From the NCBI GenBank assembly GCA_914767715.1, contig OU612070.1, positions 4,481,501-4,545,500 on the forward strand: DNA of 64,000 nt, given 5' to 3'. The position numbers and the translations under genes were made by a program. This DNA comes from Membranipora membranacea (lineage: Eukaryota > Bryozoa > Gymnolaemata > Cheilostomatida > Membraniporidae). Shown in pieces: positions 45,576-58,541 of this stretch. The notes under the pieces were generated by a model that searched no databases, was not told where the DNA came from, and worked only from the letters and a program-made list of their open reading frames with translations. Within the stretch, counting starts at the first letter, position 1. The number at the start of each line of letters is the position of its first letter.

Positions 45576-45857
45576 TTATTGTTTAAAATGAGTAAGTTTG
45601 GTTGCTGAGCGTATCTGAATTGGTAAAGAGTTAAAAGTTGTAGTGATTTTTTGTCTTAATTGATCAGTGTGATAATGTAATAAGTATTTGTCTCTAAAAA
45701 AAGTTTTATAGCTAGTTGGAATAAAGCCTTCCAAAAGAAAGTCAGGTGCAATCAAACGCAATGCTTGATTTTTGTTATTGAAAGCAATAATATTGTTTTT
45801 GTAGATGATTTTGTAAATGAAATGTATGTTTATATATTTTGATTGACACTAGCAAAA
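45576..45857 (-). pseudogene. Non-LTR reverse transcriptase C-terminal fragment
   Basis: The minus-strand frame reads IIAFNNKNQALRLIAPDF, then FFRDKYLLHYHTDQLRQK and FNSLPIQIRSATKLTHFK. The pattern of a short tail with W/F-NSLP-IR-A is typical of the end of LINE-type ORF2 proteins. A stop lies upstream near 45858, so only about 90 residues remain. A poly-T run on the + strand near 45427 would be the element's A-rich 3' end. Family placement is by resemblance only. Confidence 0.55.
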
Positions 45858-46095
45858 GATAGCTGCTTCGATTCTAGAAACGAAATCATTTTTTTCCAAT
45901 AATATATTTATTTTGAGAGTATGAGTATTTGTGTTACTGAAACAAAATGGTGGCAGAGAGTTTGTATTTTGAAACAATAAAAAGTTTCAAATTTAAAATT
46001 TATTTATAACATCAAAATTTAGAAGGAGTACATCATTACGCAGAAAGTATCGAAATATCACTTTTGTGGTTGTCTGCTACATTTTAAGAATGCTG

Positions 46096-47540
46096 CGGAT
46101 TTCAAAAGTCACATGTATAGAACAAAACTGAATGATTACTTGTGACAAATACAGGGTCTAATAATTAAACTACTAATTTACAGCCCAGGGGTAATTTTAC
46201 CAGATACAACTAACTTTTTCTGATCAAACTCTGGCATACATTGAGTCAGATGAATATTTCAAATATTGACTGTGACTGTAATCTAAGCATTGTCACCAGT
46301 GATTTATCAAACTTATAGAGCACCAGGATAGTATTCTTTACTTCTTTTACTGCTGTTTTATTCTATAAATCACATGTTCACAAAAGCCCTTTCTATTTCA
46401 CAGTCTTATTTTAAATATAATTAAACTACATTCTTTGAATCAAACATAACCCACTTCAAATTTCTTCACATGCAATTTTCACTGCTGAGGTATATCATTG
46501 TTTTGTTTACTTAGTGCATCATGATGCCAGTCCTGCATTTATTATTGTTAGGAAAATATATTAAAGAAAATATGTCAGTAAGTTTATTATTCACAAGATT
46601 ATATTGCGGTGTTGTTTTATTCTCGTGGTTTGTTATGCCCTGCCCCGTGATATTAACTATTCACATTGATGGCGTTTAGCCTAAGTGTATGGGGAGAGAT
46701 GCATATCAATAGCAAACCCAAGAGTAGCCTCATTCGTTCCTCACAAACTGCGAACAGAAGAAAAATCTCAAGGTCAATGAGTTGGACATTCCAAAATGTT
46801 AGTAGGGAGTAGGAGGTTTGCAAGCCCATGGTTTGTCTTTTGTTGTCTAGCGCTAATTGTCTTTCATTTCATCGAATAACCACTGATTCTCTTTAGGTGA
46901 AAGAGGAATAAAGCTCCTTTTCAAAAAAGTCGTTTTTCTTGTGGGTCGAGGAAAATGAAACAATATGCGCATTATGTCCTTATAGAGAAAGTCCTGTTAT
47001 GTATGGTCAGTAGCCAATTTAATGAAATAATCATAGCAGAGGGTTTGTTGGTACAGTCCAAGTTGTTTGCCAAGACATATCTTAGATACTTAGTTCATTC
47101 CACCTCATACAACCTCCAGAGGTGTGAACGGTCCTTTGGCACGACTGTATGGGACATGTCTTACAGCACTCACACGGCCCCTACAGCATCCACAATACTA
47201 CTGTAACACATACCCCACACAACACCTACCGCACAAGGCTGACACGCCCGCATGTTTTTAATGCCCATTCAAAGCAGTATAAAAATGGTTTTGAAATGGT
47301 TCATTAAACTACACCAATACATAATTCACTGCTTTGCCAGCAATTTATATACTAAAATAAGAAATATATCTAGGATTACATGGTTAATGCCTGATGTGTC
47401 ACAGTTTGGTAATGTTTCATTGAGTAATATCTGAAATATGTGATGGTTTGTGCTGCAGCTCAGTGTAACAGGTGCTCCTCAGTGCATGTTGTGAATGTTG
47501 TGGGAGTGCAGATAATATCGATACATGTCACCATAATCAT
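46096..47540. other. No gene recognised
   Basis: AT-rich sequence between the dispersed repeat and the BEL/Pao element. Short ORFs only. Confidence 0.5.
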
Positions 47541-48028
47541 TGTGACTGCGGGTCAGTGCGGGGATTTATTGGCGCCCCAATCCTGGATCTGGTCTGGGGG
47601 CTAGCTAGTAATTGCTATCTGTGACGCGAGCCATTGTCTTGCTGTGATAGCTGAGTGTAGTGCAGGGCCCAGCGTAGTTAATTATAATTGCCTTTCAGTG
47701 CGGGTTTGCTGACAGATGAGTGAACATCTTTGTCATTATTATTATCAGCAATTGAGTAAATGAAGGATATAATATCCATAAGGAGCACTGAGGTAAATAT
47801 AAAGTCTTTTTGGTTTGTATGTTTTGATGTTATTTGCCTTATGATTTTGATGCAACTTGCATTTACATTTCATGTTTATTTTTCTTCCAATTGATGGCAC
47901 CTATTGTCTCTAAGACCCAAAACTTTATAGGCACAACTTTATTACAGTTTTACGATGCCAATACACCAATAAAGACTTAAACGTTCATCGGTCATTCTCC
48001 ACTCCGTATAACTTCAAAACCCGCACTC
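47541..48028 (+). repeat. 5' LTR of the BEL/Pao element
   Basis: Matches 53247-53733 with a few substitutions and small indels (for example TAGTAATTGC against TAGTATTTGC). The exact 3' boundary is uncertain by one or two bases. Confidence 0.9.
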
Positions 48029-48090
48029 GTTTTTATGACTAAGGACTAACGACCACAAGTCCTATTGTATATGTCTATCAATAAACGGCG

Positions 48091-48329
48091 AATATGGCTC
48101 AGAGGTATATTATGCTAAAGGAAATCTTACCATCCATCAGCTACTGTTAACTACTAACAGATCTATACACTCATACTGTAAATCTAACTGTACAGCTCTT
48201 CATCGACACAATACCGCTCAGAGGTACATTACGATACATGAACGTCCTAACCACTGAACAGTCACTGTTTACTGCTGCAGATCGGTACACGCTAACTGTA
48301 AATCTTACTGTGCAGATCTCCATCAGCAA
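48091..48329. repeat. About 120-bp imperfect direct repeat in the BEL leader
   Basis: 48091-48210 and 48211-48329 align through shared blocks such as GCTCAGAGGTA, CTGTAAATCT and ACTGT-CAG-TCT-CATC. It lies between the 5' LTR and gag, where packaging or translation signals would be expected. Confidence 0.65.
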
Positions 48330-48779
48330 GAAGAATACATCACATACACAGACACAGCAGTAACCACGGTATTTGAAGTGACTATTCTATCATTGAATTC
48401 AGTTTCTACATGCCAAGCTAACGCCATTTCGCTGTATCATTACATGTGGTTTAACTTTATAGCTTGTGACAAAAAAAGTAGGAAAATTAATTTTCTTTTT
48501 TGTTTGGTTTTAATTTGCGAGAAAAAATTATTTTTTGATGTGTCACACCCAGTGCATCCTAGCTTATTCGTTTGCATATCAGCACTGTGGGGCCTTTGTA
48601 AGCGCAGCGCTGGGTCTTGTACTGCTCTTTGTTGTTATTGCGTGCATTTGTTCGCCGTCTGTGGGCGGCCATTGCTGGTGGGTACTCTGGGCCAGGGTCA
48701 GGGGAGCTGTGCTATCTATCCCAGCGTTGATAAATAGAAACAAAGTACGATTTGGGCTTTATAATCTAAAATCTAAATC

Positions 48780-51700
48780 ATGTCAACTGGTAATTTTACT
48801 GAGAGTGAACTCCAGGCTCAACGTGTATTTGAGCTGCGAGCTATACTACAGTCAATAAACAAACCAGCTTATGGATCAAAACAGCAGTTGATAGAGAAAA
48901 TTTTGGTGCATTATGATTCAGTCTCCATAAGCAGACGAGAGATGCAAAATGAAATATCTCGTCTCCAGTCAGGTATATCCAATATGACAACTGCATTGAC
49001 TGATGAGTTTAGACACACAATGATATGCTCTTCCAGAGTAGCCCAATAAGCAGTCAAGCAGAAGCAGCTAGGAATTTTGAGGAGCCCATTCTAATCAACC
49101 CCATCATTAAAGAGCCGTTTTTAAGAAATCAAATGGGTAAACAAACTAAGCCAACAAAGGCTGATGGGCATCAAATTGATATGACCGAACCCAAGGTTTC
49201 ACAAAAATCAAACAAAGTGAGGTTTTCAGAGAGTTTTATAAATTCAGCTCGCGCTCAAAATCCCAGGGGCTCAAACTGCAGGTATATGTGTCAGGTTTAG
49301 AAGATTTATAACCTAAGTTTGGCCTTTCCTCAAATTCAGATCGTGATCAACAGCTCGTTATCCCTGTCAGTCAAACTGCAGGCAATGTGTCAGATATAGA
49401 AAGTTTAGCACCAAGGTTTGGTCTTTCCTCGAATTCAGCTCATGATCAACAGCTTGTTAACCCTGTTAGTCGAAGTATCAAAAGTAGCTGTCCTGACTTG
49501 GCCACATTTGAGTTGTATTCACCAGATGAGCTTGATAAAGCTAGTGTTGTTTCGAAGCATTCAGTGGCTCAACGTAGTCCTGTCGTTGAAAATGTTAAGC
49601 AACCAAGCTATATCACTCATCAAGGCCAGTATTGTATTCAATATGTGGTAACTCTGTTGTAACTCTTGTTCTACAGCGAAAGCTAGACATGATGATTCTC
49701 CCCAATTTCCCACATCCCAACTGCAAACTAATCCCTATCAAACCAAATCATACCCAACTACTGATCTGTGCATGACAACTCTTGGTACATTGCAAATGCT
49801 ATTCTGGCCACAAAAATGCCTTGTCCCGAACCTGCTGTGTTTAATGGTGAAGCAATCAAGTACCGCGATTGGAACAAATCATTTACTCGGTTTGTAAACT
49901 CTAATTTGACGTTAGATAACGATGCAAAGTTTGTCTATCTATGGAAGACTATACTACTGGTAAAGCTAGAGAGTTAGTTGAGGGCTATTATTCACTAGAT
50001 GATGATGAGGCTTACGATACGGCTCGTGCAATTCTACATGATAGGTACGATAATGCTTAAAGGATAGCCTTAGATTATCGTCAGAAGTTGCATGATTGTT
50101 TGCCTGTAGGTGATGATGATCACGAAGGTTTACAAAGGCTAAGTGATTTTCTGGTCAATGTCAGAACAGCCATGCATAGTGTCCCAAAGCTGTCAGAATT
50201 AAAGCATAGTTCAGAAAATGATCAAACTGCTTCTTCCTCAATGGGTAATTCGGAAATGGAATACCATTGCTGTGATTCGGGAAAGAACTAGCCATGAGTT
50301 CCCCTCATATTTGCAGTTTGTAGATTTTTTCGAGCATCACTCAACGATCATAAACCACCCAATATCCACTGAAGGTCAAATAGACTTATCATCTGCCAAA
50401 CCGAAATCAGTGCCAGCAATCAGGAGTCACCCGGTCTCTCACAAAGTTGAGGCTTCTGTGACGACTCAGATTGATGATGTAACCTGCTTGTGTTGTGGTA
50501 AACACCATTTTCTCCATGTGTGTAACACATTCAAGTACAAACCTGTTGAAGAGAGGTTTAGGTTTGTTCGAGAAAAACAGTTGTGTTTCATTTGTCTTAG
50601 AGCTAATCATCCTAGTTCCAATTTTCCTCTTGGTGATAAACTCAGGTATCATTCATGTAAAGGTCCTCACAGCTATTTGCTACACAGACAGGCATCTAGA
50701 CAAGCTGAAAATTCTGAGCCAAGGTCAGCTCAGGTTAGGTCAGATTCTGGGGGAGCTTCAAATCCCATTCGCTGTCACACCACTGGTAATGACTCAACCT
50801 TATTACTGCCTGTCTATCTGTCCCATAAGGAATACCCTGATAATGCCATTTATATGCTGGCTATGCTGGAGTATCAGTTCGATGTCAGTTTTGTGACTTC
50901 CGATGCTGCTAGATGTGTTTTGATGAGGCAACTAAGGAGACATTCAAGATGTCGACGATGGTTTCGGATAATGAGCATGTGTCTTGCTTTACACATTCCA
51001 ATCTAGTTGTTAGTGGGTATAACTGCGCTGACCAGTATGAATTATCAACCTGTAAAGGTCGCTCTCATGTTCCTCACAATCTGAAGGCACCACCCAGTTT
51101 TGTCATAGCATAATGGCCTCATCTGTCGGATATTTCTCATCAATTTGCATCAGAGTTACCTCTTAGTGTTGGTTTAATGATAGGAAGAGACTGTATGGAA
51201 GCAATTGGCCCAGTGTGTTCACGGCAAGGTAAGGATGGGGCTCCATTTGCTGTGAAGACTAGCTTGGGTTGGTCAATCGTTGGAAAAATATCCGCACATA
51301 GAGGAGGTGGACAATGTTTACCTAATGTTGTAAGCCATAACATAGCCACACTGAAGGTGCCTGATAATTTACATATGGAATCTAGTGAAACAAATTCTAT
51401 GAGTCGATTTGTTCATGTTGTGTCTAGTGACAGTTCGGAGGAATCAACCTCTCCAATAGTGCCGAGAGATGTTATAAAGCAGCTAGAATCAGGGTTTACA
51501 ATGCCAGGGGATGAAAACTTTAAGTCCAGTTCACAGGATGACCTGTTCTTCCTAAAGACTCTGACTGAAAGGATTTCCCAAGGATCGGATGGTTTTTATT
51601 CTATGCCGCTACCATTCCGTGACGGCATCGTACCTCAGTTCCCAAACAATAAGGTGCAAGCAGTGTCAAGATTAAAGGCTCTTGATAGGCGTTTCAGTAA

Positions 51701-53003
51701 GGACCCCTCGATATTCACTAAATACAATGAGTTCATGCAGGGGCTGATTATGAATGAGGATGCTGAGTTGGTTCCACCCAATGAGATCAACTCCCCAAAT
51801 GCATGATATCTTCCACACCACCCAGTGTTGAACCCCAATAAACCAGGAAAGGTCCGAGTGGTGTTTGATGCAAGCTGCTCATTCAAAGGATCAAACCTCA
51901 ACAAACAACTGCTCAGCGGTCCAGATCTGAACAATAGCTTGGTGGGTGTACTCACTGGATTTAGTGATGGAAATAGCTGTTGCTTGTGATGTCGAAAGTA
52001 TGTTCTATCGGTTCAAAGTCGATCCCAGTCATAGAGATTTTCTGCGCTTTCTTTGGTACGATGGAAGCAGGGTCAAGATCCATCGTATGGCCAAACATAT
52101 ATTTGGAGCTACGCCTTCACCAGGATGTGCCAAGTTTGGGTTACTCCAAGTGGCCAAGGACCATGGAAATGATCACCAATACTCAGAGTGATTCATAAAG
52201 AACTGTTTCTATGTCGATGATGGTTTATCAAGCTGTGAGGATGTGAATGCCGCAGTGAAGTTGTTGAAAGATACCCCGGAAATCTTCAAACAAGCCAATC
52301 TCAAGCTTCATAAGTTTATGAAAAACAAAAACATGCCCATGGTGGATGATAAACTATTGAAGGAGTTCTTACTGAAGGAGAATTGTGACTTTATGTTCAA
52401 TTCACCCACTCCTCTCACATGGGTGGCTCATGGGAACAACTTATCCAGACATTCAGGAATGTATTGAAAGGGTTGATGCTTCAAGCTAGTTCTTTGAATA
52501 TCTCATCTACTCGGACTCTATTCTATGAGGCTATGAATATCGTTAACAGTCGTCCTCTGACCACGATAGATTCAGATGATTCATCGCCACTCACTCTAAA
52601 TCATCTCATACAGATGAAGTCATCTATAGTTCTTCCACCACCACCAGCTAGGTTTGATAGCTCAGACCAATATTCTAGGAAAAGATGGCGCCAGGTACAA
52701 AGTTTGACTGATCTCTTTTGGAATCGCTGGAAGTCCCATTATCTGAGTGAGCTTCAAAAGCGTTCTAAATGGAAAAAGGTCAGATCGTTCTCAGTTGGGG
52801 ATGTGGTACTTTTGAAGGATGAGCAACTATGTAGAGGTGATTGGAGGTTGTGTCGAGTTTCTGACCTTATAGTTATTCATGATGGTTTGGTTAGACGCGT
52901 TCGTCTGCAGATCGGTGATCGTTCTCCTGGGAGGGCACTCAAGAAGTCTTTCCTCGAAAGGCCAGTTCATAAGCTGGTGTTACTGATTCGCTCTGGTAAC
53001 TGA
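48780..53003 (+). pseudogene. BEL/Pao gag-pol remnant
   Basis: Starts MSTGNFTESELQAQRVFELR, a helical SAP-like start, followed by several frame changes. A gag (DUF1759-type) segment lies at about 49815-50060 (FNGEAIKYRDWNKSF), with a stop near 50058. Zinc knuckle CLCCGKHHFLHVC is at about 50490-50530, with a second imperfect one (CFICLRANH). A protease-like segment without a clear D-S/T-G motif is near 50800-50900, and its downstream part (IGRDCMEAIGPV) near 51180. Reverse transcriptase starts [17 protein letters not shown] near 51850 and has FYVDD at 52207-52221. At about 52321 the frame jumps from the RT thumb region to the end of integrase (HMGGSWEQLIQTF) and a full DUF5641 region ending at 53003. 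The A17 peptidase, RNase H and integrase catalytic parts are missing. It cannot make working proteins. Confidence 0.9.
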
Positions 53004-53246
53004 ACTGCAGTCAAAGAGCGCGGATTGAGTTTTACTCTTTTTACTCTTCTTACTTCTTTGTACACCTTTTTGATATTTTTTATGAAATTTCACTCGAAAA
53101 AAAGGCTAATCTAGTCAATAAAGAAAATAATCAATAATTTCCCTCTATTCCAAAAAGGAAAATTACCAGGAAAATCAGGTCACGCCAAAGAGATACACAT
53201 CAGGTCTGCATCAGTTGGCGGGTGGAGATATTCATTCGAGGGGGAG

Positions 53247-53733
53247 TGTGACTGCAGGTCAGTACGGGGATTTATTGGTGCCCCAATCCTGGATCTGGTC
53301 TGGGGGCTAGCTAGTATTTGCTATCTGTGACGCGAGCCATTGTCTTGCTGTGATAGCTGAGTGTAGTGCAGGGCCCAGCGTTGTTAATTATAATTGCCTT
53401 TCAGTGCGGGTTTGCTGACAGATGAGTGAACATCTTTGTCATTATTATTATCAGCAATAGAGTAAATGAAGGATATAATATCCATAAGGAGCACTGAGGT
53501 AAATATAAAGTCTTTTTGGTTTGTATGTTTTGATGTAATTTGCCTTATGTTTTTGATGTAATTTGCATTTACATTTCATGTTTATTTTTCTTCCAATTGA
53601 TGGCACCTATTGTCTCTAAGAACAAAAACTTTATAAGACAATCTTTATTACAGTTTTACGATGCCAATACACAAACAAGACCTAAACGTTCATCGGTCAT
53701 TCTCCACTCCGTATAACTTCAAAACCCGCACTC
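53247..53733 (+). repeat. 3' LTR of the BEL/Pao element
   Basis: Preceded by GAGGGGGAG. It carries the same TGTGACTG start and CCGCACTC end as the 5' LTR. Confidence 0.9.
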
Positions 53734-54489
53734 ATCACATACTGCAGTTGCAACTGCAGTAGCAATCATTCTTTTCAGATCATCTGAGCATTTCTGCGCA
53801 CATTTATCACTATTATTCCTGGCTGTGACTCAAAATCGGTGGCAGCATAGCTTTCATCCAATTATAACAACTAGACTAAGATGAACAGTACCTTGCCCAA
53901 ATGAACACATACATTTCAACATTGAAGCATGCCACATTCTTATAATTACAAGGCCAAGTCCTGATACTTTTTGATATTTTCTATTCCTTAATTTTTCTCC
54001 GCCAGCATTCCAATGTTTTTATCAACTTCAATGCCATTCAGTCTTGAGTCAAGGACCTTTATCTATAGTATTTCGATTCATTATGATTTCCTCCCTTCGC
54101 ATCTTTATTGCCTTTACTACTGGCTATTTATCCCAGGGGAGGGGGACTCACCAGAAAAAAAGCCACCATGCTAGGCCCACCCACAAAGCCACTACCCCCT
54201 AACACTGCTTTGCTTGATTTGACTACATTACCCTTTCCACTGTGTCCGTTGGACTCATATTCACCCCTATTTTTGCTAATCCAGGCCCCTTACTTCAGCA
54301 CCCTTTAACACCACCACATGCTGGATGTTTCATTTCTTCAGAGCTAGAGAGCATGCCTGTGAAGATATGGATGCATCACAGCATTGTTTAAACCAGTAAA
54401 AAACCATGCATATATTTTTGAGATTTTTATCCTCAGGTTATGTCTATATGTACAAGTACCATTTACATATTCTTCAAAAAAAAAAAGAG
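53734..54489. other. No gene recognised
   Basis: Downstream of the BEL/Pao element. CCCAGGGGAGGGGGACTCACC near 54133 has an inverted counterpart near 60710, so part of this is probably old repeat. Confidence 0.45.
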
Positions 54490-54670
54490 AGACGAGCTAG
54501 GTACAATTACGGAAGACGAGCAATGACAAACAATCATTTTTATTTTTACCAAGAAAAATATTGTGTGTCATCTCTCGGCTTCGCTATTTGCCCGGGCTAT
54601 GACAGGGAAAATTTTGATAATCAGCAGGTAAAAAAAAGGTTTGTCAGTACTCGGCTACACAAAGAAAGAG
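54490..54670 (+). repeat. Dispersed repeat, inverted partner at 59975-60115
   Basis: Shared blocks include GAAGACGAGCAATGACA, TCGGCTTCGCTATTTGCCCG and ATGACAGGGAAAATTTT, found reverse-complemented at 60115-59975. Termini are not defined and no coding potential is evident. Confidence 0.75.
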
Positions 54671-54808
54671 GGTAACTCCCAGTAAGGATGAATTATCCTA
54701 GCCTGAATAAGAGCTCTTATGCAATCGGTAACAGGTTTAGTGGGCGTGTCTTTTCTTGGTGGCTATAACAAAGTCACTCAGTTCTCTGAAAGTGACAATT
54801 ACAATAGA

Positions 54809-54842
54809 ATCAGAGACTATAGATGTATCTATAGTCTCTGAT
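54809..54842. repeat. Short perfect hairpin
   Basis: Arms 54809-54824 and 54827-54842 (ATCAGAGACTATAGAT and its complement) around GT. The repeat ATAGAAT lies at both edges (54804-54810 and 54841-54847). Confidence 0.85.
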
Positions 54843-55012
54843 AGAATAGCGAAGCATCTCAATGTAGGTACTAGTTATAGTCAAGCCTGAGCAGGATAAG
54901 CCAAGAAGAAGATGAGGAACTGGGAGTTCTATGGAATATGCAAACCAAATATAATATGAGTATGATACTATATATATGGCTATCTATGTATGTGTGCTTG
55001 AAAGTAATGATC

Positions 55013-58000
55013 CGATCTGATGATTGCAATGAACTCCCTCCTCTTTCATTGTACATTAAGGTAAGTACATGGGAGGTGCAAATCACCAATCCTCATGTGG
55101 ACATGAAAAAATCCATTATGTGATGTGAGTAGTCAGTAATAATTGTAACTACCTACAGTAAATGCACAGGACTTAGTCACATACATGTATCATGTAACCA
55201 ACCTTGGTGTTTTGTATTGGTCATATCAAGGAGTAGCCTGTTACTCCAGTCCTTAGTCATATGTATGTGACTACACACATAGATTACAAGATGATGATGA
55301 TCGGAGTGAGTCACTGGAGCGATAATAATATTCAATATTGTGATTGACAATGATATTTATCCATCGGACTCTTGCAGAGGGTCACCTCCTTTGGAGCATA
55401 GCTATATTCTTATATATATATATGTATTCTTATTTTGGTGGTGATGTGTCACTGCCGCTTCTAGGTCTGATTTCTTTCTTTGTAACCAAACGGCGCCTTT
55501 TTCTCATCTAACTTACAAATACACAAACGTTGAGATATTGACAACCTGCATTACCAGACATCATCACTGTAATCTGCTTATCATCTGCCTCATGCTTTCC
55601 CCGAAAGGCGCGTCAGAGGATCCTTAAGTTAGTTAGAGTGCCCTGAAGCCATCAGCATGCGCCCTAACCATTAGCTACTCTGGCTGGCTGGCCAACATGA
55701 ACTTGATCAGCTTGCATCATGATCTCGATTCTCAACAGCTAATTGCTTGATCGTAACCAAATTTCGCGTGAATCACAAGCATAAAAATTTAATAGACAGT
55801 TTTGTTATGTGAATCTTTCAGGTGGAACTTGGGACTTGTAAAGATGGTAATGTTAATGACTGCCCTGATTTCCAGTCGACAGATGACACCACTTTCATTG
55901 CCTCCATGAGGCCGCTGCTCTCTCATCAGCAGCAGACAATGGTAACAGGTTGTTTTACAAATTTTAGTTTTTAATTGACTGTTATGATACAAATTTGCAA
56001 AGCATGTATAGGTGTAGGCTTGATGTCATCATGGATTGGATTAATATGAAAATCCATGCTGTCATCTTGCAGATCATTTACTATATAACTGTATAACACC
56101 TCTGTAGAGTGACCTCAGAGTGAATACAAGGAGTAAGTGAAATCTATCCTGTTAGCTGGTCAATCATTTTTCCTGTGTCTGCTACAGTTCAAACTCTCAC
56201 ACCCTCTCATCCTCGCTGTCGCATTGGTTAACTTGATTATTTGTACATAGGCATAGCTGTAAAATCCATATTCTCGACAGGGTGGTGTAGTGGTTAGAAT
56301 TTGAGAGTTGCAGGTTAAAATCCCAGTTACTACTCATGCTGGTAAAGGAGGTGAGCTCTCCGGACAATAGCCTAGCTTGCCCACCCTAACTTTGAACAAG
56401 TGTGCGCTGATTAAATGAGTTGTATCATTAATCTTATGTAAGCATATTCTCATTGCCCCCCCCCCCCCGAAAGTGGCAATGTATTGCAAAAAAAGTGAAT
56501 ATTATATATTTGACAGCTCTGATTTTTACACACATGTGTCTCACAGCTGAAGACTAGATTAGATTTTATTTATAACAAGCGAAATGATTATAAAAACTTG
56601 AAAACTGTTGAAGAGGCTGAATAAGATGCGGATTTATTACATGAAAAGCGACACCCCACTCCCCCTGTTTATATTCTGTATGAGACATTTAAGAACATCT
56701 CACCCACCAAAATCAGACTATGTACAGTCCAACACACAGTGTCAAGTCCCCAATAAGAGGCACATGGTGTCTGAATCTCCCTTCTTAGTTCATTGTTTAG
56801 TTCTTTGTTCTTATCTCAATTATTTTTCTTTGAGAAAATCCTTCCGCATATGTCAACAGTCTCATCAATCAACACTCCCTTTTCCTGTGTTTTTTGATCA
56901 TCGTATTTCTTGAATACCTCCCTACGCTCATTTAGCTGTGTATAATCTAATATCAATTAGTTTTCTTTCAACAGAAACCTGCTAAATAGCTGAAACTACA
57001 GCAAGGAGAAACCCTTCCATCCATGCAAGCTCTTACCCTGCTGCCTCTTGTCCAGCAGCACCAGGATACACCAAACAGGAACAGAAAGTAAACAGAGACT
57101 TAATCAGCTAAAGAAAGAGAACTCCTAACAAATTTCCACAGCAGGAATCAATGTTTGCAGAGGTAAGGATACTGAGCTGATAATATTATATGGGAGACTA
57201 ATTTTGTCGGCTCAAACTTTGCTTGGGTCACTGGAATTGAAATTCCATTTTCATTACCCTAACCGAACCAGTGTTGGGTTAGGTCAGGGTTTCAATGATG
57301 GAATGACATTTCCAGCAACCAAAGCAAACTACGCACTCAACTCACAACTCAAACTAGTGTGTACTGTATACTCTCTGAAGCCTTATCATAATTCTTACTT
57401 TGCGATGTTTTATTATCAGGGTACAATGTGGTATGTAGTGGTGAAATAGTTCAACAGTGTTTATTCAAGGTTTCAAGAAGTAGGACATACACTTATTTGA
57501 AGCATATTATGCTGTACTTTGAACCTGGAGCAAACAGGCCCACAAAAACAGCTGGAGAACAAGCTTATCAAAAAGTTTGAGCAAGACAAACAGGTTAGTA
57601 ATAGTATGATGGGTGTGCAATGATTGCGTATTGAAGCATCTTTTTAAAATAAAAACAACTCTTAGCCCTGACATTCTGTCCATGCTATAAACATACAACT
57701 CCTATTTTTACACTATTCAGTCAATTTATTAGGACTTGGCAAAAATTCAAAACTTGGGAATTTGTCTTTGGTACTAGTACTACCCCTTTATCATTTACAG
57801 ATAAAATCTTGGGAACTGGGGCCTTCAGGTAATCTCTAAACACAGAGCGAATCATGGAGATACTTATGTTTGTTTGCGATATTAATTAATTATATTAGCA
57901 AACTCAATCAGGGTGCTTGGTCACTGGGTGCAGGCCCCAGAGAACTGAGAATAAGGTTCATTGCGTAAGGCAGCCCTCGCACCCTGTATTGCTATGCCTA

Positions 58001-58541
58001 ATCCTGCATATGTTCCCAAGATTGTCATTCTGTGAGAGTGCCATGAAATGGGGACAGACTTGGGGTTTTTGTTGTGAGAAGAGTTATCTATTGGGATTAT
58101 TTTTCCACATTTCATTTTGAAAAATGACCACTGTGTGGAAGTTAACCTGATGTTGAACAGTGATGGTGAACTGAGGGTAATTCATCAATAGCGTGTAAAT
58201 AGACTTGTATTTTCCTGTACTGTAGCAATGTTTGTATGCGCCTCCATTTCAAAAAGTTCACAAATCAACAACCAGATTTATGAAACCTAAATTTGTTACA
58301 GTTAGAAAACACAGCAAGAACTCAATACTGTACTGTACTTATCTAAAGCACCGTCAAGCTTGGAGTTTCTGTGTCTGAAGTTTGCCATTGTTCAGCCAAA
58401 ATTAACCATGTGAAGTGTGATTTATACCCAAAAAGAAACATCATATACTCCAGGAAAATTCATGATTTCATGAGTTTTATCACGTTGCATGTATTTATTG
58501 TTTCAGGCAGCACGGAAAAAGACATTGAATGTGATTGCTGA
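55013..58541 (+). CDS. Possible 3' exons of an unrecognised spliced gene
   Basis: A chain of small candidate exons joins in phase: one ending at 55060 (SDDCNELPPLSLYIK, donor GTAAGT), 56108-56132, 57002-57087, 57142-57162, 57531-57593, 57801-57828 and 58507-58541 (TGA). The joined tail is polar; it has an Ala/Pro-rich part (SSYPAASCPAAPGY), a probable coiled-coil stretch (QKQLENKLIKKFEQDK) and an acidic end (GSTEKDIECDC). The 5' limit and earlier exons are not found. No family is recognised. Chance could produce single exons this small, but seven in phase without a stop is suggestive. A coordinate-only alternative end would skip 57801-57828 and read another frame in the last exon. Confidence 0.33.
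56279..56400 (+). mobile_element. tRNA-derived SINE (second family)
   Basis: The head reads GGTGGTGTAGTGGTTAGAAT (A-box type) and GGTTAAAATCC (B-box type, 56313-56323) at tRNA-like spacing. The body continues GGTGAGCTCTCCGGACAATAG. It differs from the SINE at 8055. The distal limit is approximate. Confidence 0.6.

Larger units (their letters stand above)
45270..46085. repeat. Dispersed repeat downstream of the SLC16-type gene
   Basis: Longer copy of the repeat at 16298-16803, starting 223 bp after the stop codon. It includes the shared CAATAAACTGAAT site, a T-rich run near 45427 and a minus-strand reverse transcriptase fragment. A further partial match is at 61921-62045. Confidence 0.8.
47541..53733 (+). 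mobile_element. BEL/Pao LTR retrotransposon, internally deleted and decayed
   Basis: Two LTRs of about 488 bp (47541-48028 and 53247-53733) start TGTGACTG and end near CCGCACTC. The 3' LTR is preceded by the purine tract CGAGGGGGAG. The coding order (gag, zinc knuckle, protease-like, reverse transcriptase, integrase end, DUF5641) is that of the BEL/Pao group. The LTRs differ at scattered positions, so the insertion is not very recent. The best target duplication is ATCAT/ATCAC, imperfect. No convincing primer-binding site follows the 5' LTR. A related fragment is at 63110-64000. Confidence 0.92.
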
